Assembly: GCA_022841625.1 (NCBI GenBank)
Contig: JALHRD010000020.1
Coordinates: 1-64,000 of the forward strand
Direction of reading: 5' to 3'
From: Xanthobacteraceae bacterium
GTDB taxonomy: Bacteria > Pseudomonadota > Alphaproteobacteria > Rhizobiales > Xanthobacteraceae
DNA length: 64,000 nt
Part shown: positions 43,536 through 52,400 of the stretch, in pieces
Position numbering within the stretch: the first letter of the stretch is position 1
Layout of the letters: every line of letters starts with the position of its first letter
Made by a program: the position numbers and the translations under genes
The notes under the pieces: model-generated
Databases searched by the model: none
What the model was told of the DNA's origin: nothing
Seen by the model: the letters and a program-made list of their open reading frames with translations, nothing else

Positions 43536-45158
43536 ATGATTCGTCTCGATAATATCGGCAAGCAGAATGGTCGGCAGATTCTCTTCATCGAGGCCTCGGC
43601 GGCGCTCCAAAAGGGGGAGAAGATCGGTCTGGTCGGTCCCAACGGGGCCGGCAAGACGACGCTGTTCCGGTTGATCACCGGCGAAGAACCGGCCGATGAG
43701 GGGCAGGTGGCGGTCGAGCGGGGCGTTACCATCGGCTATTTCAGCCAGGACGTTGGCGAGATGGCGGGCCGTAGCGCCGTGTCCGAGGTGATGGATGGCG
43801 CCGGTCCGGTGAGCGTTGTGGCGGCCGAGCTCAAGGCCTTGGAGGCCGCCATGGGTGACCCGGTCCAGGTGGACGATCTGGAGAAGCTGATCGAGCGCTA
43901 TGGCGAGGTGCAGGGCCGTTTTGAGGAATTGGACGGCTACGCCCTGGAAGGGCGGGCGCGGGAAATCCTTGCGGGTCTGGGCTTCAGCCAGGACATGATG
44001 GACGGCGATGTGGGCGCGCTGTCGGGCGGTTGGAAGATGCGCGTGGCGCTTGCCCGCATCCTGCTCATGCGCCCGGATGCACTGCTGTTGGACGAGCCCA
44101 GCAATCATCTCGATTTGGAGAGCCTGATCTGGCTTGAGCAGTTTCTCAAAGGTTATGAAGGTGCGTTGCTGATGACCTCGCATGACCGCGAGTTCATGAA
44201 TCGCATTGTCACCAAAGTGGTGGAAATCGACGGCGGCGCGCTGACGACCTATTCGGGCAACTACGAATTCTACGAACAACAGCGCGCGCTGAACGAAAAG
44301 CAGCAGCAGGCCCAGTTCGAGCGCCAGCAGGCCATGCTTTCCAAGGAAATCAAATTCATCGAGCGCTTCAAGGCGCGCGCCTCGCATGCGGCGCAGGTGC
44401 AGAGCCGCGTGAAAAAACTGGATAAGATCGAACGGGTGGAGCCGCCCAAGCGCCGCCAGACTGTGTTGTTCGAGTTCCCGTCGCCGCCGCGTTCCGGCGA
44501 GGACGTGGTCAGCTTGAAGAGCGTTCACAAAGGCTACGGCAATCTCAGGATCTATGAGGGTCTCGACTTCCTGGTGCGCCGCAAGGAGCGTTGGTGCGTG
44601 ATGGGCGTCAACGGCGCCGGCAAGTCCACGCTGCTGAAACTGGTGGCGGGCGCGGCGCAGCCCGACCAAGGGACCGTGGCTATCGGTGGCAGCGTCAAGA
44701 TGGGTTATTTCGCGCAGCACGCCATGGATCTGCTGGTCGGCGAGCAAACGGTGTTTCAATCGCTGGAAGATTCGTTTCCCCAAGCGGGGCAGGGCTCGCT
44801 ACGGGCATTGGCCGGCTGCTTCGGGTTCTCGGGCGATGATGTGGAAAAGAAATGTCGGGTGCTGTCGGGCGGCGAAAAGGCGCGGCTGGTCATGGCGAAG
44901 ATGCTGTTCGATCCGCCGAACTTCCTGGTGCTGGACGAGCCCACGAACCACTTGGATATGGCGACCAAGGAAATGCTGATTACCGCGTTGTCGCAATACG
45001 AGGGCACCATGCTGTTTGTGTCGCACGACCGGCATTTCCTGGCTGCATTGTCCAACCGGGTGCTGGAACTGACGCCGGAAGGCATCCACCAATATGGCGG
45101 CGGCTACACCGAATATGTTGCGCGCACCGGCCAAGAGGCGCCCGGCCTACGGAGCTAG
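43536..45158 (+). CDS. ABC-F family ATPase
   Basis: A 540-residue soluble protein with two tandem ABC ATPase domains and no membrane part. Domain 1: Walker A VGPNGAGKTTLFR, signature LSGGWKMRVALARIL, Walker B LLLDEPSNHLD. The linker (about 240-320) is rich in Gln/Glu and Arg/Lys, typical of the P-site tRNA-interaction motif. Domain 2: MGVNGAGKSTLLK, LSGGEKARLVMAKML, LVLDEPTNHLDM. ABC-F proteins act on ribosomes to relieve stalls or gate elongation (Uup/YbiT/EttA relatives). Domain layout and length fit a YbiT/Uup-like housekeeping member. Confidence 0.92.
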   Translation: MIRLDNIGKQNGRQILFIEASAALQKGEKIGLVGPNGAGKTTLFRLITGEEPADEGQVAVERGVTIGYFSQDVGEMAGRSAVSEVMDGAGPVSVVAAELKALEAAMGDPVQVDDLEKLIERYGEVQGRFEELDGYALEGRAREILAGLGFSQDMMDGDVGALSGGWKMRVALARILLMRPDALLLDEPSNHLDLESLIWLEQFLKGYEGALLMTSHDREFMNRIVTKVVEIDGGALTTYSGNYEFYEQQRALNEKQQQAQFERQQAMLSKEIKFIERFKARASHAAQVQSRVKKLDKIERVEPPKRRQTVLFEFPSPPRSGEDVVSLKSVHKGYGNLRIYEGLDFLVRRKERWCVMGVNGAGKSTLLKLVAGAAQPDQGTVAIGGSVKMGYFAQHAMDLLVGEQTVFQSLEDSFPQAGQGSLRALAGCFGFSGDDVEKKCRVLSGGEKARLVMAKMLFDPPNFLVLDEPTNHLDMATKEMLITALSQYEGTMLFVSHDRHFLAALSNRVLELTPEGIHQYGGGYTEYVARTGQEAPGLRS

Positions 45159-45196
45159 GCCAGATTTCGAAACAAGTCACGGCCGGGTGGATTCAA

Positions 45197-46021
45197 TTAC
45201 TCGTAATGCGCCGGCGAATAGCGGCGCAGCGGAACCTCGCTGGTCTCGTGGCCGATCCAGAGCTGCGCATTGGCTTCCTTGAGGACCTGCTTCATGCGTT
45301 CGAGTGCGGCGAGCGATTGCGGAACATTGAAGTTGCGCTCCGGCGCACGGCCGCCGTCCCAGTTGGCTTTGGTGTGAACGGAGTCGCCCGTCATCATCAC
45401 CGCGCCCGTCTTCGGCAGCCGCACCAGCAGGTTCTGATGCCCAGGTGAATGACCGTAGGTCGCGATCAAGACCACGCTGCCGTCGCCGAACAGATCGTGG
45501 TCGCCCTCCGGAGTGATGGCCTTCATTCCGGGCTTGAAGGGCGAAACGCCGACTGGCGGTTTCCATTCGTATTCGGCTTTCTGCACCACGAGCGTCGATT
45601 GCATGAACAGGTTCAAATTGCCGACATGGTCGCCATGCGAGTGTGACAGTGCGACATAGTTGATGTCGGCCGGCTTGAGGCCGAGTTCGGCGAGTTGACT
45701 TGTCAGTGTCTTCCTGAGTGTCCACACGCCGGCTCTGCTCTTCTGACCGTTGGGCATGTCGACGATGTGGTCGCCGATTCCGGTATCGAACAACACCCAG
45801 CCGCGCGCATGCTTGATCAGGTAGCAGGTTACGGTGAGGCGTCCCGGGCCGCTCGCGCCGGGCGTAAAACTCGATGCGTCGTCAAGCGCGATGTCGCCGC
45901 AATAAAGCACGTACATGCGTTCGATGCCGGGCTTCTGCGCGAGCGCTGGTTGCGCAAAAGTCATCAGCGCGCAGGCGATTGCCGCCGACGCCGCCGCAAA
46001 AACAAAAGCAAGTCGCTTCAT
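45197..46021 (-). CDS. Secreted metallo-beta-lactamase-fold hydrolase, AHL-lactonase-like
   Basis: A 274-residue protein with a signal peptide (MKRLAFVFAAASAAIACALM, cleavage near ALAQ). The metal-binding motif SHSHGDHVGN, later H in YGHSPGHQNLL, D in MTGDSVH and H in IGHETSE are those of AttM/AiiA-type lactonases. Related periplasmic hydrolases occur with quinoprotein dehydrogenase systems, where a role in cofactor or product handling is suspected. Signal peptide and the adjoining cytochrome and PQQ genes favour that role over quorum quenching. The frame extends upstream to 46291 without support. Confidence 0.85.
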   Translation of the reverse strand: MKRLAFVFAAASAAIACALMTFAQPALAQKPGIERMYVLYCGDIALDDASSFTPGASGPGRLTVTCYLIKHARGWVLFDTGIGDHIVDMPNGQKSRAGVWTLRKTLTSQLAELGLKPADINYVALSHSHGDHVGNLNLFMQSTLVVQKAEYEWKPPVGVSPFKPGMKAITPEGDHDLFGDGSVVLIATYGHSPGHQNLLVRLPKTGAVMMTGDSVHTKANWDGGRAPERNFNVPQSLAALERMKQVLKEANAQLWIGHETSEVPLRRYSPAHYE

Positions 46022-46303
46022 TGCCGTCGCTCCCTCAAATCGGTGCGCCTCCGTTCGCCCGTTGTTCTTGGCCGGAGGTTTGATCGCGCGGATGAGCATC
46101 CGCGCTGGACCGTCGCTGCGCAGTTTACGGCAATTCCGCGCCTTGACCAGTTGGAAAATGTGGGACGGTCGGCGATCGCCGGATGGAGCATTTGGCATTG
46201 AAGGCGGCCACCGCCTATCAGGCCGCCTCCCAGCGGCGGTTGCGAGGTCGATCAAATCTGGCACTACATTCGCGCCAACGCGCATCAACAATAATGCGTC
46301 GTT

Positions 46304-46615
46304 TCAGCGCTCGCCGGCAACGACATAGGCCCACAGCGCTTCGATCTCGTCCGGCTTCAGCAAACCGCCCCAAGGCGGCATCTGGTTTTTGCCGCGCGTC
46401 ACCGAATTGATAAAGCGTTCGCGTTGGTTGTGCGGAAACGTGCGCAGGTCATGCGCGCTCTCCTCGCCGTGCAATCGTGGGCCATGGCATGGCGAGCAGT
46501 TGTGGGCGTAGACGGTCGCGCCGCGTTTGATTTGCTCGGAGTCCGCCGTTTGTGCGGTCGCCGATCCGAGCATCGAGAACGCCGCGCACACGGCCGGCAC
46601 AAGGAAACGCAGCAT
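46304..46615 (-). CDS. Small periplasmic c-type cytochrome
   Basis: A 103-residue class I cytochrome c. The start at 46615 gives the signal peptide MLRFLVPAVCAAFSMLGSAT ending near AQT; the haem motif is NCSPCHGPRLHG and the distal methionine is probably in KNQMPPWGGLL, followed by DEIEALWAYV, the usual C-terminal helix. It lies just after the quinoprotein dehydrogenase gene (80-bp gap) on the same strand and is the likely electron acceptor of that enzyme. Confidence 0.88.
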   Translation of the reverse strand: MLRFLVPAVCAAFSMLGSATAQTADSEQIKRGATVYAHNCSPCHGPRLHGEESAHDLRTFPHNQRERFINSVTRGKNQMPPWGGLLKPDEIEALWAYVVAGER

Positions 46616-46695
46616 GCAGTCCGCTCGTTTGAAGGTGCGGATGGCCGGCATGAGGACGACGTCCCGACTGGCCATCCGCGCGCGCGATGACAGGC

Positions 46696-48369
46696 TTAAT
46701 CGATCAGGGCAAAGGTCCAGACCGATCCGCCTTGCGGCACGTTTTGCAATTGCTGGCGCGCCGCGTTCCACCATAAGCCGCCGACACCGGACAGGATGGT
46801 GACGTATTGCTTGCCGTTGCGGGTGAAGGTCACCGGCTGCGCGTTGACGCCGGAGCCGGTCTGAAACTGCCAGACGGTCTTGCCGGTTTCGATGTCGATG
46901 GCGATGAATTCGCCGGTTGTCTTGCCGGTGAACAACAGTCCGCCGCCGGTCGCAAGGATCGCCGACCAGTGTGGATGATCGTGCAGCGGCGCGCGCCAGC
47001 GCTTGTTGCCGGTCAAAGGTTCGATCGCATCGACATGGGCAATCGCTGCGCCCGGAGGAGATATCGGCGCCGGCTTGTTTTCAATGAATTGGTAGCGCTG
47101 GCCCACGACATACGGCTTGGTTTCAATGTGCCGGTAGATTCCACCACGGTGCATGGTGTTGGCATAGAGCAGGCCGGTTTCCGGATTGAACGCGGCGTGC
47201 GGCCAATTCTTGCCGCCGCGCGTCGACGGCCACATCTCGATCGTCTCCATGTTGCGGACCCGCGTGCCGACATCGGTTTCGACCGGACGTCCGGTCTTCA
47301 GGTCAATGTGGGTCGCCCAGTTCACCTTTTCAAAGGCATTTGCGGCAATGAGCTGCCCGTTGGTGCGATCGAGCACATAGAGGAAGCCGTTGCGGTTAAG
47401 CTGCATCAGTACTTTGCGCGGCTTGCCGTCCACCGGGATGTCGGCATTGATCAACTCCCAATTGGCGTCGAAATCGTAAGGGTCATTTGGTGTGAATTGA
47501 TAGTGCCAGACGATCTCGCCGGTCTTTGGCCGCAGTGCTAGGACCGACGAGGTGTAAAGATTGTCGCCGGGGCGGCTTTGCGACGCCCAAGGCGCCGGAT
47601 TGCCGGTGCCCCAATAAGTGAGATCGAGTTCGGGATCGTAGGAGCCGGTAATCCAGCTCGATCCGCCGCCGATTTTCCAGGCGTCGTTGTCTTGCGGCCA
47701 GGTTTCGTTGCCCTTCTCGCCGCGCGCTGGGATGGTGTAGCGCCGCCAGAGTAGCTTGCCGGTTTGCGGATCCCAGCCGTCGATATAGCCGCGGATGCCG
47801 AACTCTGCGCCCGACATTCCGGTAATGAGCACGCCGTTGGCTACCAGCGGCGCGACCGTCATTGAAAAGCCTTCCTTCCACTCGGCCGCTTTTGACTTCC
47901 ACAGCTCCTTGCCGGTCTTGGCATCGAGCGCCAGCACATAGGCATCGAGCGTGGTGCGGAAGATCTTGCCCTCGAAGATCGCCGCGCCTTTGTTGGAGAC
48001 GCCACAACACACCACACGCGGTGTTTCGGGCGGCCAATCAAGCGTGTGACGCCAAATCTGCCTGCCGGTGTCGACATCGATCGCGACCGTGTGCCGTGCA
48101 TTGGTGACGTACATGACGCCGTCGAGAATGATCGGTTGGGCCTGCTCGCCCCATTGGTTGTCGAGGCTGAGGCTCCAGACCGGCACCAGTCGCTTGATGG
48201 TGTTCCGGTTGATCTGGTTGAGCCGGCTATAGCGCTGCTGGTGATAGCCCATGCCGTAGGTCAGGATATTGTCGGTGTTCTTGCCGTCGCTGTTGAGATC
48301 GGCGGTGGTCTGTGCCGATGCGGCGGAGCCGGCCAACAACAGCATGGCGACAACCGTAAAGGTTTTCAT
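46696..48369 (-). CDS. PQQ-dependent alcohol dehydrogenase with lanthanide-type D-x-D motif
   Basis: A 557-residue periplasmic quinoprotein with signal peptide (MKTFTVVAMLLLAGSAASAQ). Eight-blade propeller W-motifs are visible throughout. The vicinal disulfide is C121-C122 (VVCCGV); PQQ-site residues include GGGSSWITGSYDPELDL and GTGNPAPWASQSRPGDN. The catalytic-base region reads NDPYDFDANWE, giving D299 and D301; the second aspartate is the hallmark of lanthanide-dependent XoxF/ExaF/PedH-type enzymes, where calcium enzymes have Ala/Ser/Thr. It oxidises a primary alcohol to the aldehyde. GGGAGGAT precedes the start at 48369. Confidence 0.92.
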   Translation of the reverse strand: MKTFTVVAMLLLAGSAASAQTTADLNSDGKNTDNILTYGMGYHQQRYSRLNQINRNTIKRLVPVWSLSLDNQWGEQAQPIILDGVMYVTNARHTVAIDVDTGRQIWRHTLDWPPETPRVVCCGVSNKGAAIFEGKIFRTTLDAYVLALDAKTGKELWKSKAAEWKEGFSMTVAPLVANGVLITGMSGAEFGIRGYIDGWDPQTGKLLWRRYTIPARGEKGNETWPQDNDAWKIGGGSSWITGSYDPELDLTYWGTGNPAPWASQSRPGDNLYTSSVLALRPKTGEIVWHYQFTPNDPYDFDANWELINADIPVDGKPRKVLMQLNRNGFLYVLDRTNGQLIAANAFEKVNWATHIDLKTGRPVETDVGTRVRNMETIEMWPSTRGGKNWPHAAFNPETGLLYANTMHRGGIYRHIETKPYVVGQRYQFIENKPAPISPPGAAIAHVDAIEPLTGNKRWRAPLHDHPHWSAILATGGGLLFTGKTTGEFIAIDIETGKTVWQFQTGSGVNAQPVTFTRNGKQYVTILSGVGGLWWNAARQQLQNVPQGGSVWTFALID

Positions 48370-48495
48370 AGGTATCCTCCCTGAGTTCCCGTCGGTACTA
48401 CGGGATGGCGGCCGGTGGGTCCCGACCCGCTGCAATCGCGATGGCTCAGACTAGCGCATTCGCCGGAGGTGTCGAGTGGTCCGTGAGTTCGGATA

Positions 48496-49260
48496 TTACT
48501 GGCGGCCGCCGCCGTTGGTCAGTTTCAGGAAGGCCTCTTCGATCGTTGCGGTCCCCGTTGCATGAACAAGCGCTGCTGGCGGAGTGTCGGTCAAAACCTT
48601 GCCGCGGTGGAGGACAACCACACGGTCGGCGTCCGCCACCTCGTCGCACAGGTGCGTCGCCCACAAGACCGCAACCCGGCGTTCCGTGCGCATGCTCAAC
48701 AGCAGCTTGAGCAGGTCGCTTCGGCTCGCGGGGTCGAGCCCGACCGTCGGCTCGTCCATCAGCAGGACCCGCGGGTCGTGCATCAGCGCGCGCGCGAGTT
48801 CCACCCGCCGCCGGTTGCCGCCGCTGAGCTTGGCGGCCTTGTCGTTGGCGTTGTCCTTAAGCCCAAGTCGCGCCAGTTCGCCATCGATGCGCGCTTGTGC
48901 GCTGGCGTGCGGCATGCCGTGCAAGCCGGCGTGAAACAGCAAATTGGCGGTCACCGTCAGTTCCAGGTCAAGCGTCGGTTGTTGGAACACGATGCCAAGC
49001 TGTGCCAGCGCCGGCACCGGATCGCGCGACATGTCGTGGCCCACCACCGCGATGCGGCCGGAGTCGGGGACGAACAATCCGGACAGCAGTTGAAACAGGG
49101 TCGACTTGCCAGCGCCATTGGGGCCGAGCAGCGCCACAAACTCACCCGCTCGCACCTTGAAGCTGACGCCGTCGAGCGCGCGTAGCGGCCCGTAATTCTT
49201 AATGACGTCGTCAATCAGCAGGGCGGGGAGATCCGCGCCTCGGTCGCTTGCTTGGTTCAC
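48496..49260 (-). CDS. ABC transporter ATP-binding protein of the PQQ-dehydrogenase-associated system
   Basis: A 254-residue ATPase. Walker A LGPNGAGKSTLFQLL, signature LSGGNRRRVELARAL, Walker B VLLMDEPTVGLDP and H-loop WATHLCDEVADAD. It resembles the ATPase that regularly accompanies PQQ-dependent alcohol dehydrogenases with a beta-propeller protein, a binding protein and an ABC-2 permease. Those partners are encoded divergently just upstream (49382-52397), with the shared promoter region at 49261-49381. Its transport substrate is not known. Confidence 0.9.
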   Translation of the reverse strand: MNQASDRGADLPALLIDDVIKNYGPLRALDGVSFKVRAGEFVALLGPNGAGKSTLFQLLSGLFVPDSGRIAVVGHDMSRDPVPALAQLGIVFQQPTLDLELTVTANLLFHAGLHGMPHASAQARIDGELARLGLKDNANDKAAKLSGGNRRRVELARALMHDPRVLLMDEPTVGLDPASRSDLLKLLLSMRTERRVAVLWATHLCDEVADADRVVVLHRGKVLTDTPPAALVHATGTATIEEAFLKLTNGGGRQ

Positions 49261-49381
49261 CGCAGTCCGCCCTTCGCCCGTTCGTTAACGGTGGCGCGTC
49301 AAGGCTTCGCCTTGCACCGCCACTTTGTTCGGGCGTACGCTGGCAGCAACAACCGTCATCTGCAAGGGAGGATACCGTCCA

Positions 49382-50371
49382 ATGGGCTTTGTTCGACAGG
49401 CGTTGAGCCTCATCCTGGTTGCGACCTTGGCGACGTTTTTGGCGCCGACGCAGGCCGTCGCCAAGACCGGGCTGATCTTTGTCAGCAACGAGAAATCCGA
49501 CAACATCCTCGTGCTCGATCCCAAAACCTATAAAGTGGTCAAGGAGATCAAGACCTCGCGCCGGCCGCGCGACATGCATTTCAGCGCCGACCGTAGCCGG
49601 CTCTATGTCGCTTGCGGCGACGCCGACGTGATCGACATTATCGATGTCGCCAAGCTCGAAGTGATTGGCCGGCTTGCCACCGGCCCAAGCCCGGAAACGT
49701 TCGCGATCGATGACGCACGGCGGCGCATTTATGTCGCCAGCGAGGAGTCCGCAACCGTCTCGGTCATTGACATCGACCGGAACAAGATCGTGCAGGCGAT
49801 CAAGACCGGCGAGGAGCCCGAAGGCGTCCATCTCAGTGAGGACGGCAAGACGCTGTATGTTACGTCGGAGGTCGGCAATCTGGTGCATCGGATCGACACC
49901 GAAGCCGGTCGGGCGGTTCAGGATGTCGTGGTCGGTACGCGGCCGCGCCGGTTCGCGGCCACCCCCGATCGCAAGGAACTGTGGGTGACGGCGGAATTGT
50001 CCGGCGAGATCACCATCATCGATCGCGCGAAGTTCGCGGTGTCCGGCACGATCGCGTTCTTGCCGCCCGGCATGCGCAAGAGCGATGTTACACCGGTCGG
50101 CCTCACCTTTACCCGCGACGGCAAGACCGCCTTTGTCGCGCTCGGCCATGCCGCCCATGTCGCGGTGGTCGACGTGCCGAGTCGAAAAGTCGAATTCTAT
50201 ATCCTGGTCGGCAAGCGCTCCTGGGGCGTCACGCTGGCGCGCGACGACCGAACGCTGTTTGTCGCCAATGGTCTCGGCGACGATATCACGGTCATTGATG
50301 TGCGCAGCCGCAAGGCGACGGTTTCGATCCCGGTCGGCCGCGTTCCCTGGGGCGTCGTAATCGATGATTAG
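49382..50371 (+). CDS. PQQ-system-associated YVTN beta-propeller protein
   Basis: A 329-residue periplasmic protein with a signal peptide (FVRQALSLILVATLATFL up to AVAK). Repeated YVTN-type blades are obvious: GLIFVSNEKSDNILVLDPKT, RIYVASEESATVSVIDIDR, TLYVTSEVGNLVHRIDTEAG and TLFVANGLGDDITVIDVRS. The family is found beside PQQ-dependent alcohol dehydrogenases; function unknown, perhaps binding the enzyme or cofactor. AAGGGAGGAT lies before the ATG at 49382. It overlaps the binding-protein gene by 8 bases. Confidence 0.9.
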   Translation: MGFVRQALSLILVATLATFLAPTQAVAKTGLIFVSNEKSDNILVLDPKTYKVVKEIKTSRRPRDMHFSADRSRLYVACGDADVIDIIDVAKLEVIGRLATGPSPETFAIDDARRRIYVASEESATVSVIDIDRNKIVQAIKTGEEPEGVHLSEDGKTLYVTSEVGNLVHRIDTEAGRAVQDVVVGTRPRRFAATPDRKELWVTAELSGEITIIDRAKFAVSGTIAFLPPGMRKSDVTPVGLTFTRDGKTAFVALGHAAHVAVVDVPSRKVEFYILVGKRSWGVTLARDDRTLFVANGLGDDITVIDVRSRKATVSIPVGRVPWGVVIDD

Positions 50372-51581
50372 CGTAACGGTGTTGGCGCGAATCGTCGTTG
50401 CGAGCGTATGCGCTGCTTGTCTTGCAGGTGCCGCCGATGCGCAGGAGGCGCCGGCGCCACAATCGCAAGTCACCGTCGGATATCTCTCGATCGAAGGCGA
50501 TCCGCGCCACCAGCCGATCCGCGCTTCCGAGCGCCTGATCCTCCGGCCGCGCGAGCATCCATTTGTCGGCGCCCAGGTTGCGATCGAAGAGGCGCAGGCG
50601 CTCAGCCGTGTGCTGAGGATCGACTTCGCGCTCGAACGCATCGCCGTGAAATCGGCCGACATGCTCGCGTCCGCGCTTATGCAGGCGCATGAGACCCGCG
50701 GCATCCGCTTCTTTGTCGTCGATGCGCCGGCCGAGGCATTCCGGGCGTTGGCGGGGGCGGTGCAGGGGCGCGACGTGTTGCTGTTCAATGCCACCGCGCC
50801 CGACGATTGGCTGCGCCGCGAGCTTTGTGTGCGCGAAATCGTGCATACGCTGCCAAGCCTGGCCATGACCATGGACGGTCTGGTCCAGCATTTGGTGTCA
50901 CGCAAATGGCGCGATATTCTGGTGCTGGAGGGCCCGGCAGCGGCCGATGCGGCCATGGTCCGGGCGTTCGAAGGTTCGGTCAAGAAGTTTGGCGCCCGCA
51001 TTGTCGGCAAGCGCGAATTCAAGCCCGGCACCGATCCGCGCGAGCGCGAAAAGAACAATCCGCTGCTACTCACGGCGCTCAACCGCGACTACGACGTGAT
51101 CTTCGTTGCCGACGACGCCTTCGACTTTGCCCGTCAGGTGCCATATCGCACGATCCGCGCGCGGCCGGTGGTCGGCGCGATCGATCTGGAGCCGGTTGCC
51201 TGGCACTGGACCTGGGAGCGCCACGGTGGACCGCAGCTCAATTCGCGGTTCCAGCGCGCCGCCGGCGGCCGTCGTATGGAGAGTCTGGATTGGGCGGCGT
51301 GGATTGCGGTCAAGATGGTGGTGCAGGCGGCGTTGCGAACCGGTTCGGCCGATTTCAAGGCGCAGCGGGCGTTCATTCTCGGCGGCAACGGCTTCGACGG
51401 CTATAAGGGCCTTGCGGTCAGCGTACGTCCTTGGGACCAGCAGTTGCGGCAGGCGGTATTTCTCGCCACGCCCAATGCGGTGGTCGCGAGCGTGCCGGTC
51501 GAGGGGTTTCTTCATCGCGTCAGTACGCTCGACACGCTCGGCGACGACGAGCAGGAAACGCCGTGCAAGCTTCATAGGTAG
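50364..51581 (+). CDS. Periplasmic binding protein of the PQQ-dehydrogenase-associated ABC system
   Basis: A 405-residue type I periplasmic-binding-like protein with a signal peptide (VLARIVVASVCAACLAGAAD). The mature protein opens SQVTVGYLSIEGDPRH and contains VSRKWRDILVLEGPAAADAA and DVIFVADDAFDFARQVPY, resembling the branched-chain-amino-acid-type binding proteins that accompany PQQ alcohol dehydrogenases. It joins an ABC-2-type (export) permease, an unusual partnership for a binding protein, so its job may be sensing or cofactor handling rather than import. Confidence 0.85.
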   Translation: MISVTVLARIVVASVCAACLAGAADAQEAPAPQSQVTVGYLSIEGDPRHQPIRASERLILRPREHPFVGAQVAIEEAQALSRVLRIDFALERIAVKSADMLASALMQAHETRGIRFFVVDAPAEAFRALAGAVQGRDVLLFNATAPDDWLRRELCVREIVHTLPSLAMTMDGLVQHLVSRKWRDILVLEGPAAADAAMVRAFEGSVKKFGARIVGKREFKPGTDPREREKNNPLLLTALNRDYDVIFVADDAFDFARQVPYRTIRARPVVGAIDLEPVAWHWTWERHGGPQLNSRFQRAAGGRRMESLDWAAWIAVKMVVQAALRTGSADFKAQRAFILGGNGFDGYKGLAVSVRPWDQQLRQAVFLATPNAVVASVPVEGFLHRVSTLDTLGDDEQETPCKLHR

Positions 51582-51587
51582 TTGATC

Positions 51588-52397
51588 ATGCAGCTTATCC
51601 ATATCGTCCGCGCCATGCGCGCCGTCACGATGCGGGAGATCGTCAAGTTTGTGCAGCAGCGCGGCCGGCTTTTGTCCGCGATCGTGCGGCCGCTGATGTG
51701 GCTTGCGGTGTTCGCCGCCGGCTTTCATAACGTGTTCGGCGTCTCGATCATCCCGCCGTACAAAACCTACATCACCTATCAAGTTTATATCGTTCCGGGG
51801 CTCCTCGGCATTATCTTGCTGTTCCACGGCATGCAGTCATCGCTGTCGATGGTCTATGACCGCGAGATGGGAGTGATGCGGCTGCTATTGACCGCGCCGC
51901 TGCCGCGCTGGGTGCTGCTCGCCTGCAAGCTGATCGCGGGCACGTCGCTGTCGGTCATCACCTGCTATGTCTTTTTGGTGGTGAGCATCCCCTTCGGCGT
52001 AACGTTCGATGCCATGGGCTGGCTCGCGGTTCTGCCGGCGCTGATTGTGTCCGGCTTGATGCTTGGCGCGCTCTGGCTGTTTCTTTCGGTCTATATCCGG
52101 CAGGTGGAGAATTTCGCCGGTGCGATGAACTTCGTGATGTTTCCGATGTTCTTCTTTTCCTCTGCGCTCTATCCGTTATGGAGGCTGCGCGAGGGAGGTT
52201 CGGAGCTGATCTATTGGATATCGCTGCTCAACCCGTTCACCCATGCGGTGGAAATGATCCGCTTTGCGCTTTACGGCCTGTTCGAGCCGGTGGCGACGGC
52301 GGTGGTGTGCGGGTCGACGGTGCTGTTCTTCATGCTCGCGACCTTCGGCTATGATCCGCAGCGTGGCATCATCCGCCGCGCGGCGCAGCCGGTATGA
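51588..52397 (+). CDS. ABC-2 type permease of the PQQ-dehydrogenase-associated system
   Basis: A 269-residue ABC-2 permease with six transmembrane segments. Family-like stretches: IVRPLMWLAVFAAGFHNVFG, YIVPGLLGIILLFHGMQSSL, YDREMGVMRLLLTAPLPRW and ALYPLWRLREGG...LLNPFTHAVEMIRFALYG. It pairs with the ATPase at 48496-49260. Start at ATG 51588, 6 bases after the preceding stop. Convergent with the next ABC operon (3-bp gap). Confidence 0.9.
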   Translation: MQLIHIVRAMRAVTMREIVKFVQQRGRLLSAIVRPLMWLAVFAAGFHNVFGVSIIPPYKTYITYQVYIVPGLLGIILLFHGMQSSLSMVYDREMGVMRLLLTAPLPRWVLLACKLIAGTSLSVITCYVFLVVSIPFGVTFDAMGWLAVLPALIVSGLMLGALWLFLSVYIRQVENFAGAMNFVMFPMFFFSSALYPLWRLREGGSELIYWISLLNPFTHAVEMIRFALYGLFEPVATAVVCGSTVLFFMLATFGYDPQRGIIRRAAQPV

Positions 52398-52400
52398 GCG

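Noticed and set aside
43488-44783. Minus-strand open frame of 431 codons rich in His and Gln
   Set aside because: Antisense to the ABC-F gene with intact Walker motifs; no start region or family pattern.
49211-51082. Minus-strand open frame of 623 codons
   Set aside because: It is antisense to the beta-propeller and binding-protein genes, which have signal peptides, motifs and ribosome sites; the frame is a by-product of high GC.
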